DNA of 64,000 nt from Citrobacter telavivensis (GTDB taxonomy: Bacteria; Pseudomonadota; Gammaproteobacteria; Enterobacterales; Enterobacteriaceae): contig CP045205.1 in assembly GCA_009363175.1 (NCBI GenBank), positions 2,356,001 through 2,420,000 on the forward strand, given 5' to 3'. The stretch's first letter is position 1, and every line of letters starts with the position of its first letter. Made by a program: the position numbers and the translations under genes. Of this stretch, positions 26,380-34,306 are shown in pieces. The notes under the pieces are model-generated. The model did not search any database and was not told where the DNA came from. It saw nothing but the letters and a program-made list of their open reading frames with translations.

Positions 26380-27024
26380 ATGAAGCTGTACAGTTTTTTT
26401 AACAGTTCGGCGTCATACCGCGTACGTATCGCGCTGGCATTAAAGGGCATCGACTACCAGACGGTGGGCGTCAATATTCGTATCGGTCAACAAAACGAAC
26501 TGGCCTACCGGCGGATGAATCCGGTGGGGCTGGTGCCGACGCTGGTGACCGATGACGGCGAAGCGCTCGGTCAGTCGCTGGCCATCATCGACTGGCTGGA
26601 CCGGCATTTTCCACAGTCGCGCTTGCTGCCCGTCAGCGATCCGGCGCGCACGCAGGTGCTGGAAATCGTCTATGCCATCGCTTGCGACATTCACCCGGTG
26701 AACAACCTGCGGGTGCTGCGCTATCTGAGCGAGGAACTGAAGGTCAGTGAAGAAGACAAAAAACGCTGGTACGCGCACTGGATCCAGCAGGGGTTAAGCG
26801 CCGTCGAACAGCTGTTGCGTCAGAGCCAGTCGCAGAACTACTGCGTGGGCAATGCGCCAACGCTTGCCGACTGCTGCCTGGTCCCACAATGGGCGAATGC
26901 GTTAAGAATGGGGTGCGATCTGAGCGGTTATCCGCGCTGCAAAGCCGTGTATGACGCCTGTACACAGCTATCGGCGTTCATCGCCGCAGCCCCCGAAAAT
27001 CAACAAGATAAAATCTCAGCCTGA
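26380..27024 (+). CDS. mhbI: Maleylpyruvate isomerase, zeta-class GST fold
   Basis: A 214-aa protein with an N-terminal thioredoxin-like domain starting KLYSFFNSSASYRVRIALALKG, the zeta-class SSxSxRVRIAL glutathione motif, then an all-helical domain. It isomerises maleylpyruvate to fumarylpyruvate using glutathione as cofactor. The gene sits between the hydrolase and the monooxygenase in the same operon. Maleylacetoacetate isomerase has the same fold; the operon context favours maleylpyruvate. Confidence 0.92.
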   Translation: MKLYSFFNSSASYRVRIALALKGIDYQTVGVNIRIGQQNELAYRRMNPVGLVPTLVTDDGEALGQSLAIIDWLDRHFPQSRLLPVSDPARTQVLEIVYAIACDIHPVNNLRVLRYLSEELKVSEEDKKRWYAHWIQQGLSAVEQLLRQSQSQNYCVGNAPTLADCCLVPQWANALRMGCDLSGYPRCKAVYDACTQLSAFIAAAPENQQDKISA

Positions 27025-27038
27025 GAAGGAGAATGACA

Positions 27039-28232
27039 ATGGCTAAAGTGATGAGAGCAATTATTGTCGGCGGCGGAATTGGCGGAGCAGCCACCGCGCT
27101 TTCGCTGGCACGTCAGGGTATCAAGGTGATGCTGCTGGAAAAAGCCCATGAAATTGGCGAAATTGGCGCGGGCATTCAGCTCGGTCCAAACGCCTTCTCA
27201 GCGCTGGACAGTCTCGGCGTCGGCGAAGTGGCGCGTTCACGCGCGGTGTTTACCGATCACATCACCATGATGGACGCTGTGAACGCGGAAGAAGTGGTGC
27301 GCATCGAAACCGGACAGGACTTTCGCGACCACTTTGGCGGTCCGTATGCGGTTATCCACCGGGTTGATATCCACGCTTCCGTCTGGGAATCGGTTCTGAC
27401 CCATCCGAATGTTGAGTACCGGACCTCGACCAACGTGGTCGATATTCGCCAGACGGCAGACGACGTGACGGTATTTGATGAGCAGGGTAACAGTTGGACC
27501 GCCGATATTCTGGTTGGCTGTGACGGCGTGAAGTCGGTAGTGCGTCAGAGTCTGCTGGGCGATTCGCCGCGCGTGACCGGGCACGTGGTCTACCGCGCGG
27601 TTATTGACTGTGCGGATATGCCGGAAGACCTGCGCATTAACGCGCCGGTACTCTGGGCCGGGCCGCACTGCCACCTTGTGCACTATCCGCTGCGTGGCGG
27701 CAAGCAGTACAACCTGGTCGTGACCTTCCACAGTCGTCACCAGGAGGAGTGGGGCGTTAAAGACGGCAGCAAGGAAGAGGTGCTGTCGTATTTCGCCGGG
27801 ATCCATCCGCGCCCCCGGCAGATGCTGGATAAACCCACAACCTGGCGTCGCTGGTCAACTGCCGATCGCGAACCGGTAGAAAAATGGGGTACTGAGCGCA
27901 TCACGCTGGTTGGCGATGCGGCGCACCCGGTGGCGCAGTACATGGCGCAGGGGGCCTGTATGGCGCTGGAAGATGCCGTCACGCTGGGCAAAGCGCTGGC
28001 GCAATGCGACGGCGATGCGGCAAAAGCCTTCGCGCTGTATGAGTCGGTGCGCATTCCGCGCACGGCGCGCATCGTCTGGTCTACCCGCGAAATGGGACGC
28101 GTGTATCATGCGGCGGGCGTGGAGCGCCAGGTGCGTAATCTGTTGTGGAAAGGCAAATCGCAGGCGGAGTTTTATCGCGGCATGGAATGGCTGTACGGCT
28201 GGAAAGAAGATAACTGTCTTCTGCCGCGCTGA
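27039..28232 (+). CDS. mhbM: 3-Hydroxybenzoate 6-monooxygenase (FAD)
   Basis: The ATG at 27039 (MAKVMRAIIVGGGIGGAATALSLA) is preferred over that at 27033 because AAGGAG then stands 7 bases upstream instead of 1. The 397-aa flavoprotein has the GxGxxG fold, the GCDGVKSVVR (DG) motif and the second FAD motif GDAAHPVAQYMAQGACMALED of group A aromatic hydroxylases. It converts 3-hydroxybenzoate with NADH and oxygen to gentisate, the entry step of the operon, although it is encoded last. Confidence 0.92.
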   Translation: MAKVMRAIIVGGGIGGAATALSLARQGIKVMLLEKAHEIGEIGAGIQLGPNAFSALDSLGVGEVARSRAVFTDHITMMDAVNAEEVVRIETGQDFRDHFGGPYAVIHRVDIHASVWESVLTHPNVEYRTSTNVVDIRQTADDVTVFDEQGNSWTADILVGCDGVKSVVRQSLLGDSPRVTGHVVYRAVIDCADMPEDLRINAPVLWAGPHCHLVHYPLRGGKQYNLVVTFHSRHQEEWGVKDGSKEEVLSYFAGIHPRPRQMLDKPTTWRRWSTADREPVEKWGTERITLVGDAAHPVAQYMAQGACMALEDAVTLGKALAQCDGDAAKAFALYESVRIPRTARIVWSTREMGRVYHAAGVERQVRNLLWKGKSQAEFYRGMEWLYGWKEDNCLLPR

Positions 28233-28237
28233 GAATA

Positions 28238-28310
28238 AGGGCCTTTGCCGGGGGGCGATTCGCTTGCCCGGCCTACCGCCATGATGGGGTGCCGGCGGGA
28301 TAAGGCGCTT
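28238..28310. repeat. REP-like sequence after mhbM
   Basis: The 158-base mhbM-dusC gap contains GGCGATTCGCTTGCCCGGCC, GCCGGCGGGATAAGGCG and related GC-rich inverted segments that look like a degenerate REP/BIME pair. It may serve as the 3' boundary of the mhb transcript, since no Rho-independent terminator with a U tract was found. Confidence 0.5.
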
Positions 28311-28390
28311 TGTACCGCCACCCTTGCAAAAGGTTTTGCTCATCCCGGATAGGCGCTATGATAGCGCCTCTTTTTTTTGCGGATGACGAT

Positions 28391-29329
28391 ATGCGTGTTT
28401 TACTGGCGCCGATGGAAGGTGTGCTCGATTCACTGGTGCGCGAACTTCTGACGGAAGTGAATGATTATGATCTCTGCATCACCGAGTTTGTACGCGTGGT
28501 GGATCAACTCCTGCCGGTAAAGGTCTTTCATCGTCTCTGCCCCGAGCTGCTCAACGGCAGTCGGACGCCTTCCGGCACCTTAGTGCGCGTGCAACTGTTG
28601 GGGCAGTACCCGCAGTGGCTGGCGGAAAATGCGGCTCGCGCTGTGGAACTCGGCTCTTACGGCGTTGATCTCAACTGCGGCTGTCCGTCTAAAATGGTGA
28701 ACGGCAGCGGCGGTGGCGCAACGTTACTGAAGGATCCTGAACTCATCTACCAGGGCGCGAAAGCGATGCGTGAAGCCGTGCCTGCGCATCTGCCGGTGAC
28801 GGTGAAAGTGCGTCTGGGCTGGGACAGCGGCGACAAGAAGTTTGAGATTGCGGATGCCGTCCAGCAGGCCGGGGCAAGCGAGCTGGTCGTGCACGGGTGC
28901 ACTAAAGAGCAGGGCTATAAGGCGGAGCATATCAACTGGCAGGCGATTGGTGAAATCCGCGAGCGTCTGTCGATTCCGGTGATTGCCAACGGTGAAATCT
29001 GGGACTGGCAGAGCGCGCAGGCGTGTCTGGCTGTCAGCGGCTGTGATGCGGTTATGATTGGTCGCGGGGCATTAAACATTCCTAACCTTAGCCGGGTGGT
29101 GAAGTACAACGAGCCGCGAATGCCGTGGCCGCAGGTGGTTGCGCTGCTGAAAAAATATACCCGTCTGGAAAAACAGGGCGACACCGGGTTGTATCACGTC
29201 GCGCGCATTAAACAGTGGCTGGGTTATTTGCGTAAGGAATACCGTGAGGCCACGGACGTCTTTCAGGATATTCGCGCGTTAAATAATTCAGCGGATATTG
29301 CCCGCGCGATTCAGTCGATTGAAATTTAG
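28391..29329 (+). CDS. dusC: tRNA-dihydrouridine(16) synthase
   Basis: The ATG at 28391 (MRVLLAPMEGVLDSLVRELL) gives 312 aa, close to E. coli DusC (315); the frame upstream to 28310 is not family-like. The FMN-dependent enzyme reduces uridine 16 in the tRNA D-loop. It shows the TIM-barrel signature LAPMEGV, catalytic cysteine motif LNCGCPSKMVNGSGGG and phosphate-binding IANGEIWD/VMIGRGAL. It is monocistronic, downstream of the inserted mhb block. Confidence 0.95.
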   Translation: MRVLLAPMEGVLDSLVRELLTEVNDYDLCITEFVRVVDQLLPVKVFHRLCPELLNGSRTPSGTLVRVQLLGQYPQWLAENAARAVELGSYGVDLNCGCPSKMVNGSGGGATLLKDPELIYQGAKAMREAVPAHLPVTVKVRLGWDSGDKKFEIADAVQQAGASELVVHGCTKEQGYKAEHINWQAIGEIRERLSIPVIANGEIWDWQSAQACLAVSGCDAVMIGRGALNIPNLSRVVKYNEPRMPWPQVVALLKKYTRLEKQGDTGLYHVARIKQWLGYLRKEYREATDVFQDIRALNNSADIARAIQSIEI

Positions 29330-29473
29330 TATTTTTGGCGTGTTTATATTCTTCTGGAATATATTTTTCCAGTTGTGACTTTTCATTGCCGAAGATGTTA
29401 TGCCACGCGTAACTAAAAAACAGGTCACCACAACGGGTAAGCTCCGCGCACCTTTTCTTATCAGAACCTCTTC

Positions 29474-30913
29474 ATGACTCGTAATTCTTTTCACGCGCTG
29501 AACGCGTGCTTTCCGCTGGCTATTTTGCTTGCGGGATGCGCCCCCATGCATGACACCCAAAAGACGCTGGTTCAGCAACCTCCCGCCTCTCACGTGGATT
29601 CCGCGCTGCCGTCGGCGCTGAATAACGGATGGCCTGGAAGCCAGTGGTGGCAGGATTATCATGACGCACAGTTGAACGAATTAGTGAAGAATGCGCTTGC
29701 CAGTTCCCCGGATATGCAGGTGGCGGAGCAACGGATCGCGCTGGCCGAAGCGCAGGCTAAAGCGGTTGAAGCCCAGGATGGGCCGCAGGTTGATTTCTCG
29801 GCGGAGGCTGAACGGCAGAAAATGTCGGGAGAAGGGGTCATGGGGCCGTTTGCGGTCACCGATCCGGCAGCGGGTACGACCGGGCCCTGGTACACCAACG
29901 GATCGTTCGGCTTAACCGCCGGTTGGGATCTCGATTTGTGGGGTAAGAACCGCGCGGAAGTGACGGCGCGAATCGGGGCGGTGAAAGCGCGGGAAGCCGA
30001 GCGTGAACAGACGCGCCAGCTGTTAGCCAGCGGCGTTACGCGGCTTTACTGGGAATGGCAGACCGAGGCGGCGCTCAGCAAACTGCTGACGCAAATTGAA
30101 CAGGAACAGCGCAACATCATTGATACCGATCGCCAGTTGTATCAGAACGGCATCACCTCCTCGGTGGAAGGCGTGGAAACGGATATTGATGACAGCAAAA
30201 CCCAGCAGCAGTTGAATGATATCGCCGGGAAGATGAAAGTGATTGAGGCGCGTCTGAGCGCGCTGACCAACACGCAGTCGACGTCGCTGAAACTGCACGA
30301 AGTGAGTCTGCCGCAGGTGGAGAGTCAGCTTCCAGCGCAACTGGGTTACGCCCTGCTGGCGCGCAGAGCGGATTTGCAGGCAGCGCACTGGGTGATCGAG
30401 TCATCCATGAGCAGCGTGGAGGCGGCGAAAGCGGCGTTCTATCCCGATATCAATCTGATGGCGTTTTTACAACAGGATGCGCTGCATCTGAGCGATCTGT
30501 TCCGCAGTTCTGCGCAACAGATGGGCGTGACCGCAGGCCTGACGCTGCCTGTTTTCGACAGCGGCAGACTGAATGCCAGTCTGGATATTGCCCAGGCACA
30601 AAACAATTTGTCGATCGCCAGTTATAACAAAGCGGTTGTTGATGCGGTGAACGACGTGGCGCGCACCGCCAGTCAGGTGGCGACGCTGATGCAGAAAAAT
30701 CAGCATCAGCAGCAGATAGAGCATGACGCCGATCGGGTGGTCAGCCTGGCGCAGGCACGCTTTGACGCCGGGATCATTGCGGGTTCTCTTGTCAGTAAGG
30801 CCAGAATACCGGCGCTGCGTGAGCAGGCTAACGGACTGATTTTACAAGGCCAGTGGCTGGATGCGTCGATCCAACTCACCAGCGCGCTCGGCGGCGGCTA
30901 TCATCACTCCTGA
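29474..30913 (+). CDS. mdtQ: Outer-membrane efflux lipoprotein MdtQ (TolC/OprM-like), intact
   Basis: A 479-aa protein with a lipoprotein signal (LAILLAGC, acylated cysteine about residue 22) and two outer-membrane efflux protein domains, each made of long alpha-helical hairpins. WWQDYHDAQLNELVKNAL and FGLTAGWDLDLWGKNRAEVTA are typical of the RND outer-membrane factor family. In E. coli K-12 the gene is reported as disrupted; here the frame is complete. No inner-membrane pump or adaptor gene is adjacent. It overlaps the convergent yohD by 10 bases at the 3' ends. Confidence 0.88.
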   Translation: MTRNSFHALNACFPLAILLAGCAPMHDTQKTLVQQPPASHVDSALPSALNNGWPGSQWWQDYHDAQLNELVKNALASSPDMQVAEQRIALAEAQAKAVEAQDGPQVDFSAEAERQKMSGEGVMGPFAVTDPAAGTTGPWYTNGSFGLTAGWDLDLWGKNRAEVTARIGAVKAREAEREQTRQLLASGVTRLYWEWQTEAALSKLLTQIEQEQRNIIDTDRQLYQNGITSSVEGVETDIDDSKTQQQLNDIAGKMKVIEARLSALTNTQSTSLKLHEVSLPQVESQLPAQLGYALLARRADLQAAHWVIESSMSSVEAAKAAFYPDINLMAFLQQDALHLSDLFRSSAQQMGVTAGLTLPVFDSGRLNASLDIAQAQNNLSIASYNKAVVDAVNDVARTASQVATLMQKNQHQQQIEHDADRVVSLAQARFDAGIIAGSLVSKARIPALREQANGLILQGQWLDASIQLTSALGGGYHHS

Positions 30914-31479
30914 GGCATCTTCGCTTTACTGCGGCGCTTTAGCCACCAGCGAGCACCGATCACCAGCACTACCGCCAGAATCAGCCAGATCCAATGCTTG
31001 AGGTGCTGATCGAGGTGATGCAACCACGGCGCGACCACTTCACCTCCCACGTAGCCCAGGGTGGTGAAGATCAGCGCCCAGATCAGCGCGCCGAGAATAT
31101 TCAGGGGTAAAAAAATCTTTGGTGGCAGATGGCTGGCACCAATCAGCAGCGGCCCGATCACGCGGAATCCGTACATAAAGCGGGTGCCGATCACGAACAG
31201 ATACGGGCGGCGCTGGATCATCTTTTGCGCCTGGCGGATTTTGTTGCGGTGACGGGCGAAGCGGCGCAGAATCTTGCCGCCATAGCGGCGTCCCAGCAGA
31301 TACAGCAGTTGATCGCCTATCATGCCGCCTAAGGCCACGGCCACGACCACAAGAGGAAATTTGAGTAATCCCTGATGTGCGGCAACGCCTCCCAGCAGAG
31401 TGATGGTCTCGCCTTCAGCCAGACTCCCAATCACCAGAGCGGCATAACCGTATTGCGCAATAAGACTGTTTATATCCAT
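30904..31479 (-). CDS. yohD: DedA family inner-membrane protein YohD
   Basis: The ATG at 31479 gives 191 aa (MDINSLIAQYGYAALVIGSLAEGE), the length known for YohD; the upstream frame to 31536 is not conserved. The DedA motifs ETITLLGGVAAHQG, GGMIGDQLLYLLGRRYGG and RFMYGFRVIGPLLIGAS are present, with five or six hydrophobic segments. DedA proteins are linked to undecaprenyl-phosphate or lipid flipping and membrane homeostasis; the role of YohD itself is undefined. In E. coli yohF lies between this gene and mdtQ; it is absent here. Confidence 0.92.
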   Translation of the reverse strand: MDINSLIAQYGYAALVIGSLAEGETITLLGGVAAHQGLLKFPLVVVAVALGGMIGDQLLYLLGRRYGGKILRRFARHRNKIRQAQKMIQRRPYLFVIGTRFMYGFRVIGPLLIGASHLPPKIFLPLNILGALIWALIFTTLGYVGGEVVAPWLHHLDQHLKHWIWLILAVVLVIGARWWLKRRSKAKMPQE

Positions 31480-31642
31480 ACGTCTGTATGACCTCCACGA
31501 CTGTAAGCATACACCCTCTGAATTCGGGATGCTCAAAAAGGGCCATCACACGCAGCGGCATTTCTTTGTCTGTACAATAAATAATCGAAAAGCTGAATTA
31601 TACTTGAAGTGTTAAGTCCACAGCTGACAACAAGGGGGCGGT

Positions 31643-32230
31643 ATGAACCATGTCTGGGGGCTGTTTTCTCATCCCAATCGTGAAATGCAGGTGATCAACA
31701 GCGAGAACGAAACGGTTTCGCATCACTACACCCACCATGTGCTTTTGATGGCGGCCATCCCGGTTATTTGCGCCTTCATTGGTACAACACAAATCGGCTG
31801 GAATTTTGGCGACGGCAATGTCCTGAAGCTCTCTTTGTTTACGGGACTGGCGCTGGCTGTCCTGTTCTATGCCGTGATGCTGGCGGGCGTGGCAATCATG
31901 GGGCGCGTGATCTGGTGGATGGCGCGGAGTTATCCGCAGCGTCCATCCCTGACGCACTGTATGGTGTTTGCCGGCTATGTCGCGACGCCGCTATTTCTTA
32001 GCGGTCTGGTGGCGCTGTATCCGCTGGTGTGGCTTTGCGCATTTGTCGGCACAGTAGCACTGTTCTATACCGGCTATCTGCTCTATCTGGGCATTCCGAC
32101 ATTCCTGAATATCAATAAGGAAGAGGGCTTAAGTTTCTCCAGCTCGACCCTGGCTATCGGCGTACTGGTACTGGAAGTGCTGCTCGCGCTGACCGTCATC
32201 CTCTGGGGATACGGCTACCGCTTGTTCTGA
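31643..32230 (+). CDS. yohC: Yip1-family inner-membrane protein YohC
   Basis: The 195-aa protein begins MNHVWGLFSHPNREMQVINSE and has five hydrophobic segments, as in the bacterial Yip1-domain proteins; HYTHHVLLMAAIPVICAFIG marks the first. The function is unknown. GGGGGCGG precedes the ATG. A hairpin with a short T tract follows the stop. Position next to pbpG and yohD matches E. coli. Confidence 0.92.
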   Translation: MNHVWGLFSHPNREMQVINSENETVSHHYTHHVLLMAAIPVICAFIGTTQIGWNFGDGNVLKLSLFTGLALAVLFYAVMLAGVAIMGRVIWWMARSYPQRPSLTHCMVFAGYVATPLFLSGLVALYPLVWLCAFVGTVALFYTGYLLYLGIPTFLNINKEEGLSFSSSTLAIGVLVLEVLLALTVILWGYGYRLF

Positions 32231-32236
32231 TTACCG

Positions 32237-32275
32237 TGCTGCATTGTTGGTGCAAAAGCCAGCAATGCAGCATTT
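32237..32275 (+). terminator. Hairpin terminator after yohC
   Basis: TGCTGCATTGTTGG (32237-32250) pairs with CCAGCAATGCAGCA (32259-32272) with one mismatch and an 8-base loop. TTT follows. It starts 6 bases after the yohC stop. The U tract is weak, so efficiency is uncertain. Confidence 0.65.
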
Positions 32276-32395
32276 CCTGACGATTCTCTTATGGCGGCGA
32301 GGTCATTAGCTCGCTATGATTCCTCTGCTAGCCTGAGCCATTCTGACTCCGGCGGTGCGTGTCATCACGCGTGAATCATTTTCTGAAATCTCATC

Positions 32396-33343
32396 ATGCT
32401 GAAATTCCGAGTTTCCATACTGAGCCTGGCGCTGATGCTGGCTGTGCCTTTTGCGCCACAAGCGCTGGCAAAAACGGCGGCGACTGCCGCGGCGTCTCAA
32501 CCCGAGATCGCCTCCGGTAGCGCGATGATCGTGGATCTGAACACCAATAAGGTTATCTATTCAAACCATCCGGACCTGGTGCGTCCGATTGCGTCAATTA
32601 CCAAATTAATGACGGCGATGGTGGTGCTTGATGCACGACTGCCGCTGGACGAAAAACTGAAAGTGGATATCAGCCAGACGCCGGAGATGAAAGGGATTTA
32701 CTCTCGCGTGCGGCTGAACAGTGAAATCAGCCGTAAAAATATGTTGCTGCTGGCGCTGATGTCCTCAGAAAACCGGGCGGCGGCGAGCCTGGCGCACCAT
32801 TATCCTGGCGGCTATAACGCGTTTATAAAAGCAATGAACGCGAAGGCAAAAGCGCTGGGTATGACCCAGACGCGTTTTGTGGAGCCAACCGGTTTGTCGA
32901 TTCATAACGTGTCGACCGCACGCGATCTCACCAAAATGCTGATTGCCAGCAAGCAGTACCCGCTGATCGGTCAACTGAGTACCACGCGTGAAGATATGGC
33001 GACCTTCGCCAATCCGGCGTATACGCTGCCGTTCCGCAATACCAACCATCTGGTGTATCGCGATAACTGGAATATTCAGCTTACTAAAACCGGCTTCACC
33101 AACGCGGCTGGCCATTGTCTGGTGATGCGCACGGTAATCAATAACAAACCGGTGGCGCTGGTGGTGATGGATGCGTTCGGCAAGTACACCCATTTCGCCG
33201 ACGCCAGTCGTTTACGCACGTGGATCGAAACCGGGAAAGTGATGCCGGTTCCGCCGGCGGCGTTGAGCTATAAAAAGCAGAAAGCCGCACAGATGGCTGC
33301 TGCGGGTGGCAATGCGGGTGAGCAGACCGCGCAAAACGACTGA
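32396..33343 (+). CDS. pbpG: D-alanyl-D-alanine endopeptidase, penicillin-binding protein 7
   Basis: The 315-aa protein starts with a signal peptide (cleavage near PQALAKT) and an S11 peptidase domain. The catalytic motifs are SITK (SxxK, in RPIASITKLMTAM), SEN (SxN, in LMSSENRAAA) and KTG (in LTKTGFTNAAGH). PBP7 cuts D-Ala-meso-DAP cross-links in periplasmic murein. The C-terminal tail is Ala/Gln-rich. It is monocistronic and followed directly by a repeated REP array. Confidence 0.97.
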   Translation: MLKFRVSILSLALMLAVPFAPQALAKTAATAAASQPEIASGSAMIVDLNTNKVIYSNHPDLVRPIASITKLMTAMVVLDARLPLDEKLKVDISQTPEMKGIYSRVRLNSEISRKNMLLLALMSSENRAAASLAHHYPGGYNAFIKAMNAKAKALGMTQTRFVEPTGLSIHNVSTARDLTKMLIASKQYPLIGQLSTTREDMATFANPAYTLPFRNTNHLVYRDNWNIQLTKTGFTNAAGHCLVMRTVINNKPVALVVMDAFGKYTHFADASRLRTWIETGKVMPVPPAALSYKKQKAAQMAAAGGNAGEQTAQND

Positions 33344-33351
33344 TGCCGCTA

Positions 33352-33632
33352 TAGGCCGGATAAGGTGAAGTCGTCCTGGAAAATAGCCTGATGGCGCTTC
33401 GCTTATCAGGCCTACGAAAACATCTCACCCGTAGGCCGGATAAGGCGAAGTCGTCCTGGAAAATAGTCTGATGGCGCTTCACTTATCAGGCCTACGAAAA
33501 CATCTCACCCGTAGGCTGGATAAGGCAATCGTCCTGGAAAATAGCCTGATGACGCTTCGCTTATCAGGCCGACGAAAACATTTCACCCGTAGGCCGGATA
33601 AGGCATTTATGCCGTCATCCGGCATGAATAAC
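33352..33632. repeat. Tandem REP/BIME array: three ~80-bp units plus a terminal REP
   Basis: A unit starting TAGGCCGGATAAGG begins at 33352, 33432, 33512 and 33590, so the spacing is 80, 80 and 78 bases. Each full unit contains GTCCTGGAAAATAG, CTGATGRCGCTTCRCTTATC and AGGCCKACGAAAACATYTCA, with only a few changes between copies. The last copy is cut short and ends in a small REP hairpin (GGCATTTATGCCGTCATCCGGC). It fills the whole gap between the convergent pbpG and the acetyltransferase gene. No open reading frame or spacer variation supports another reading. Confidence 0.9.
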
Positions 33633-33638
33633 AAAACC

Positions 33639-34193
33639 TTACTCTGGCAGCGTCCAGTCACCTTCGTTGAGTGGGCGCTGCATAATCAACGTATCCCGCC
33701 AGTCTCCCTTTTTATACCCGACGCTACGCAACTGTCCGGCAATCTCGAAACCGTGCTTTTTATGCAATCGCAGCGACCCCGGATTGTTATGGCCGTCGCC
33801 AATCACCGCCACCATCTGCCGCCATGGACCTTCTTCACAGCGGGTGATTAACGTATGCATCAGCAGGCTGCCGACGCCGCGTCCGGTCATGCTGGCATCG
33901 ACATAAATCGACTCTTCCAGGGTAAAACGATAGGCCGGGCGAGGACGATACTGCGTGGCATAACAATAACCGACGATCACGCCGCGATAGAGCGCCACCA
34001 GCCACGGCAATCCATACTGTGCCACCGTACGCATACGTCGGCGCATTTCATCGACCGTCGGGGGGGTTTCTTCAAAAGAGGCGCGGCCATTCAACACATG
34101 CCACGCATATAACGAGGAGATCGCCTCTACGTCGTCGGGCAGCGCATCGCGTACCACGATATCGTTATCAGAAAGCGTATCGGCAACAGACAT
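33639..34193 (-). CDS. GNAT N-acetyltransferase, phosphinothricin/methionine-sulfoximine acetyltransferase-like
   Basis: The ATG at 34193 (MSVADTLSDNDIVVRDALPDD) is used because AAGGTG lies 6 bases upstream; this gives 184 aa. The fold is GNAT: acidic N-terminal strand, ASFEETPPTVDEMRRRM typical of the PAT/bar and MddA group, YVDASMTGRGVGSLLM as acetyl-CoA pyrophosphate loop and NNPGSLRLHKKHGFE. Such enzymes acetylate methionine sulfoximine/sulfone and related glutamate analogues; the natural substrate here is not known. It sits between the REP array and dld and is not a K-12 gene at this place. Confidence 0.8.
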   Translation of the reverse strand: MSVADTLSDNDIVVRDALPDDVEAISSLYAWHVLNGRASFEETPPTVDEMRRRMRTVAQYGLPWLVALYRGVIVGYCYATQYRPRPAYRFTLEESIYVDASMTGRGVGSLLMHTLITRCEEGPWRQMVAVIGDGHNNPGSLRLHKKHGFEIAGQLRSVGYKKGDWRDTLIMQRPLNEGDWTLPE

Positions 34194-34212
34194 GGTTCTC
34201 ACCTTTGCGAAG

Positions 34213-34238
34213 AAAAACCGGAGTCATCACGACTCCGG
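34213..34238 (-). terminator. Rho-independent terminator downstream of dld
   Basis: On the minus strand CCGGAGTC and GACTCCGG form a perfect 8-bp stem with a 5-base loop followed by T5. It lies about 70 bases after the dld stop and only 20 bases before the acetyltransferase ATG, so that gene must either rely on read-through or use a promoter overlapping the hairpin. Confidence 0.9.
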
Positions 34239-34306
34239 CACATCTTATTACTTTTGCACGATATTTCGTGCAAATCCAGCCTGCGCATCAGGCACATTAG
34301 CTGGCG

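Noticed and set aside
33352..33632. CRISPR-like periodic repeat
   Set aside because: Units are 80 bases and repeat in full, with no unique spacers between short repeats, and there are no cas genes. The REP core GCCGGATAAGG identifies a BIME-type array.
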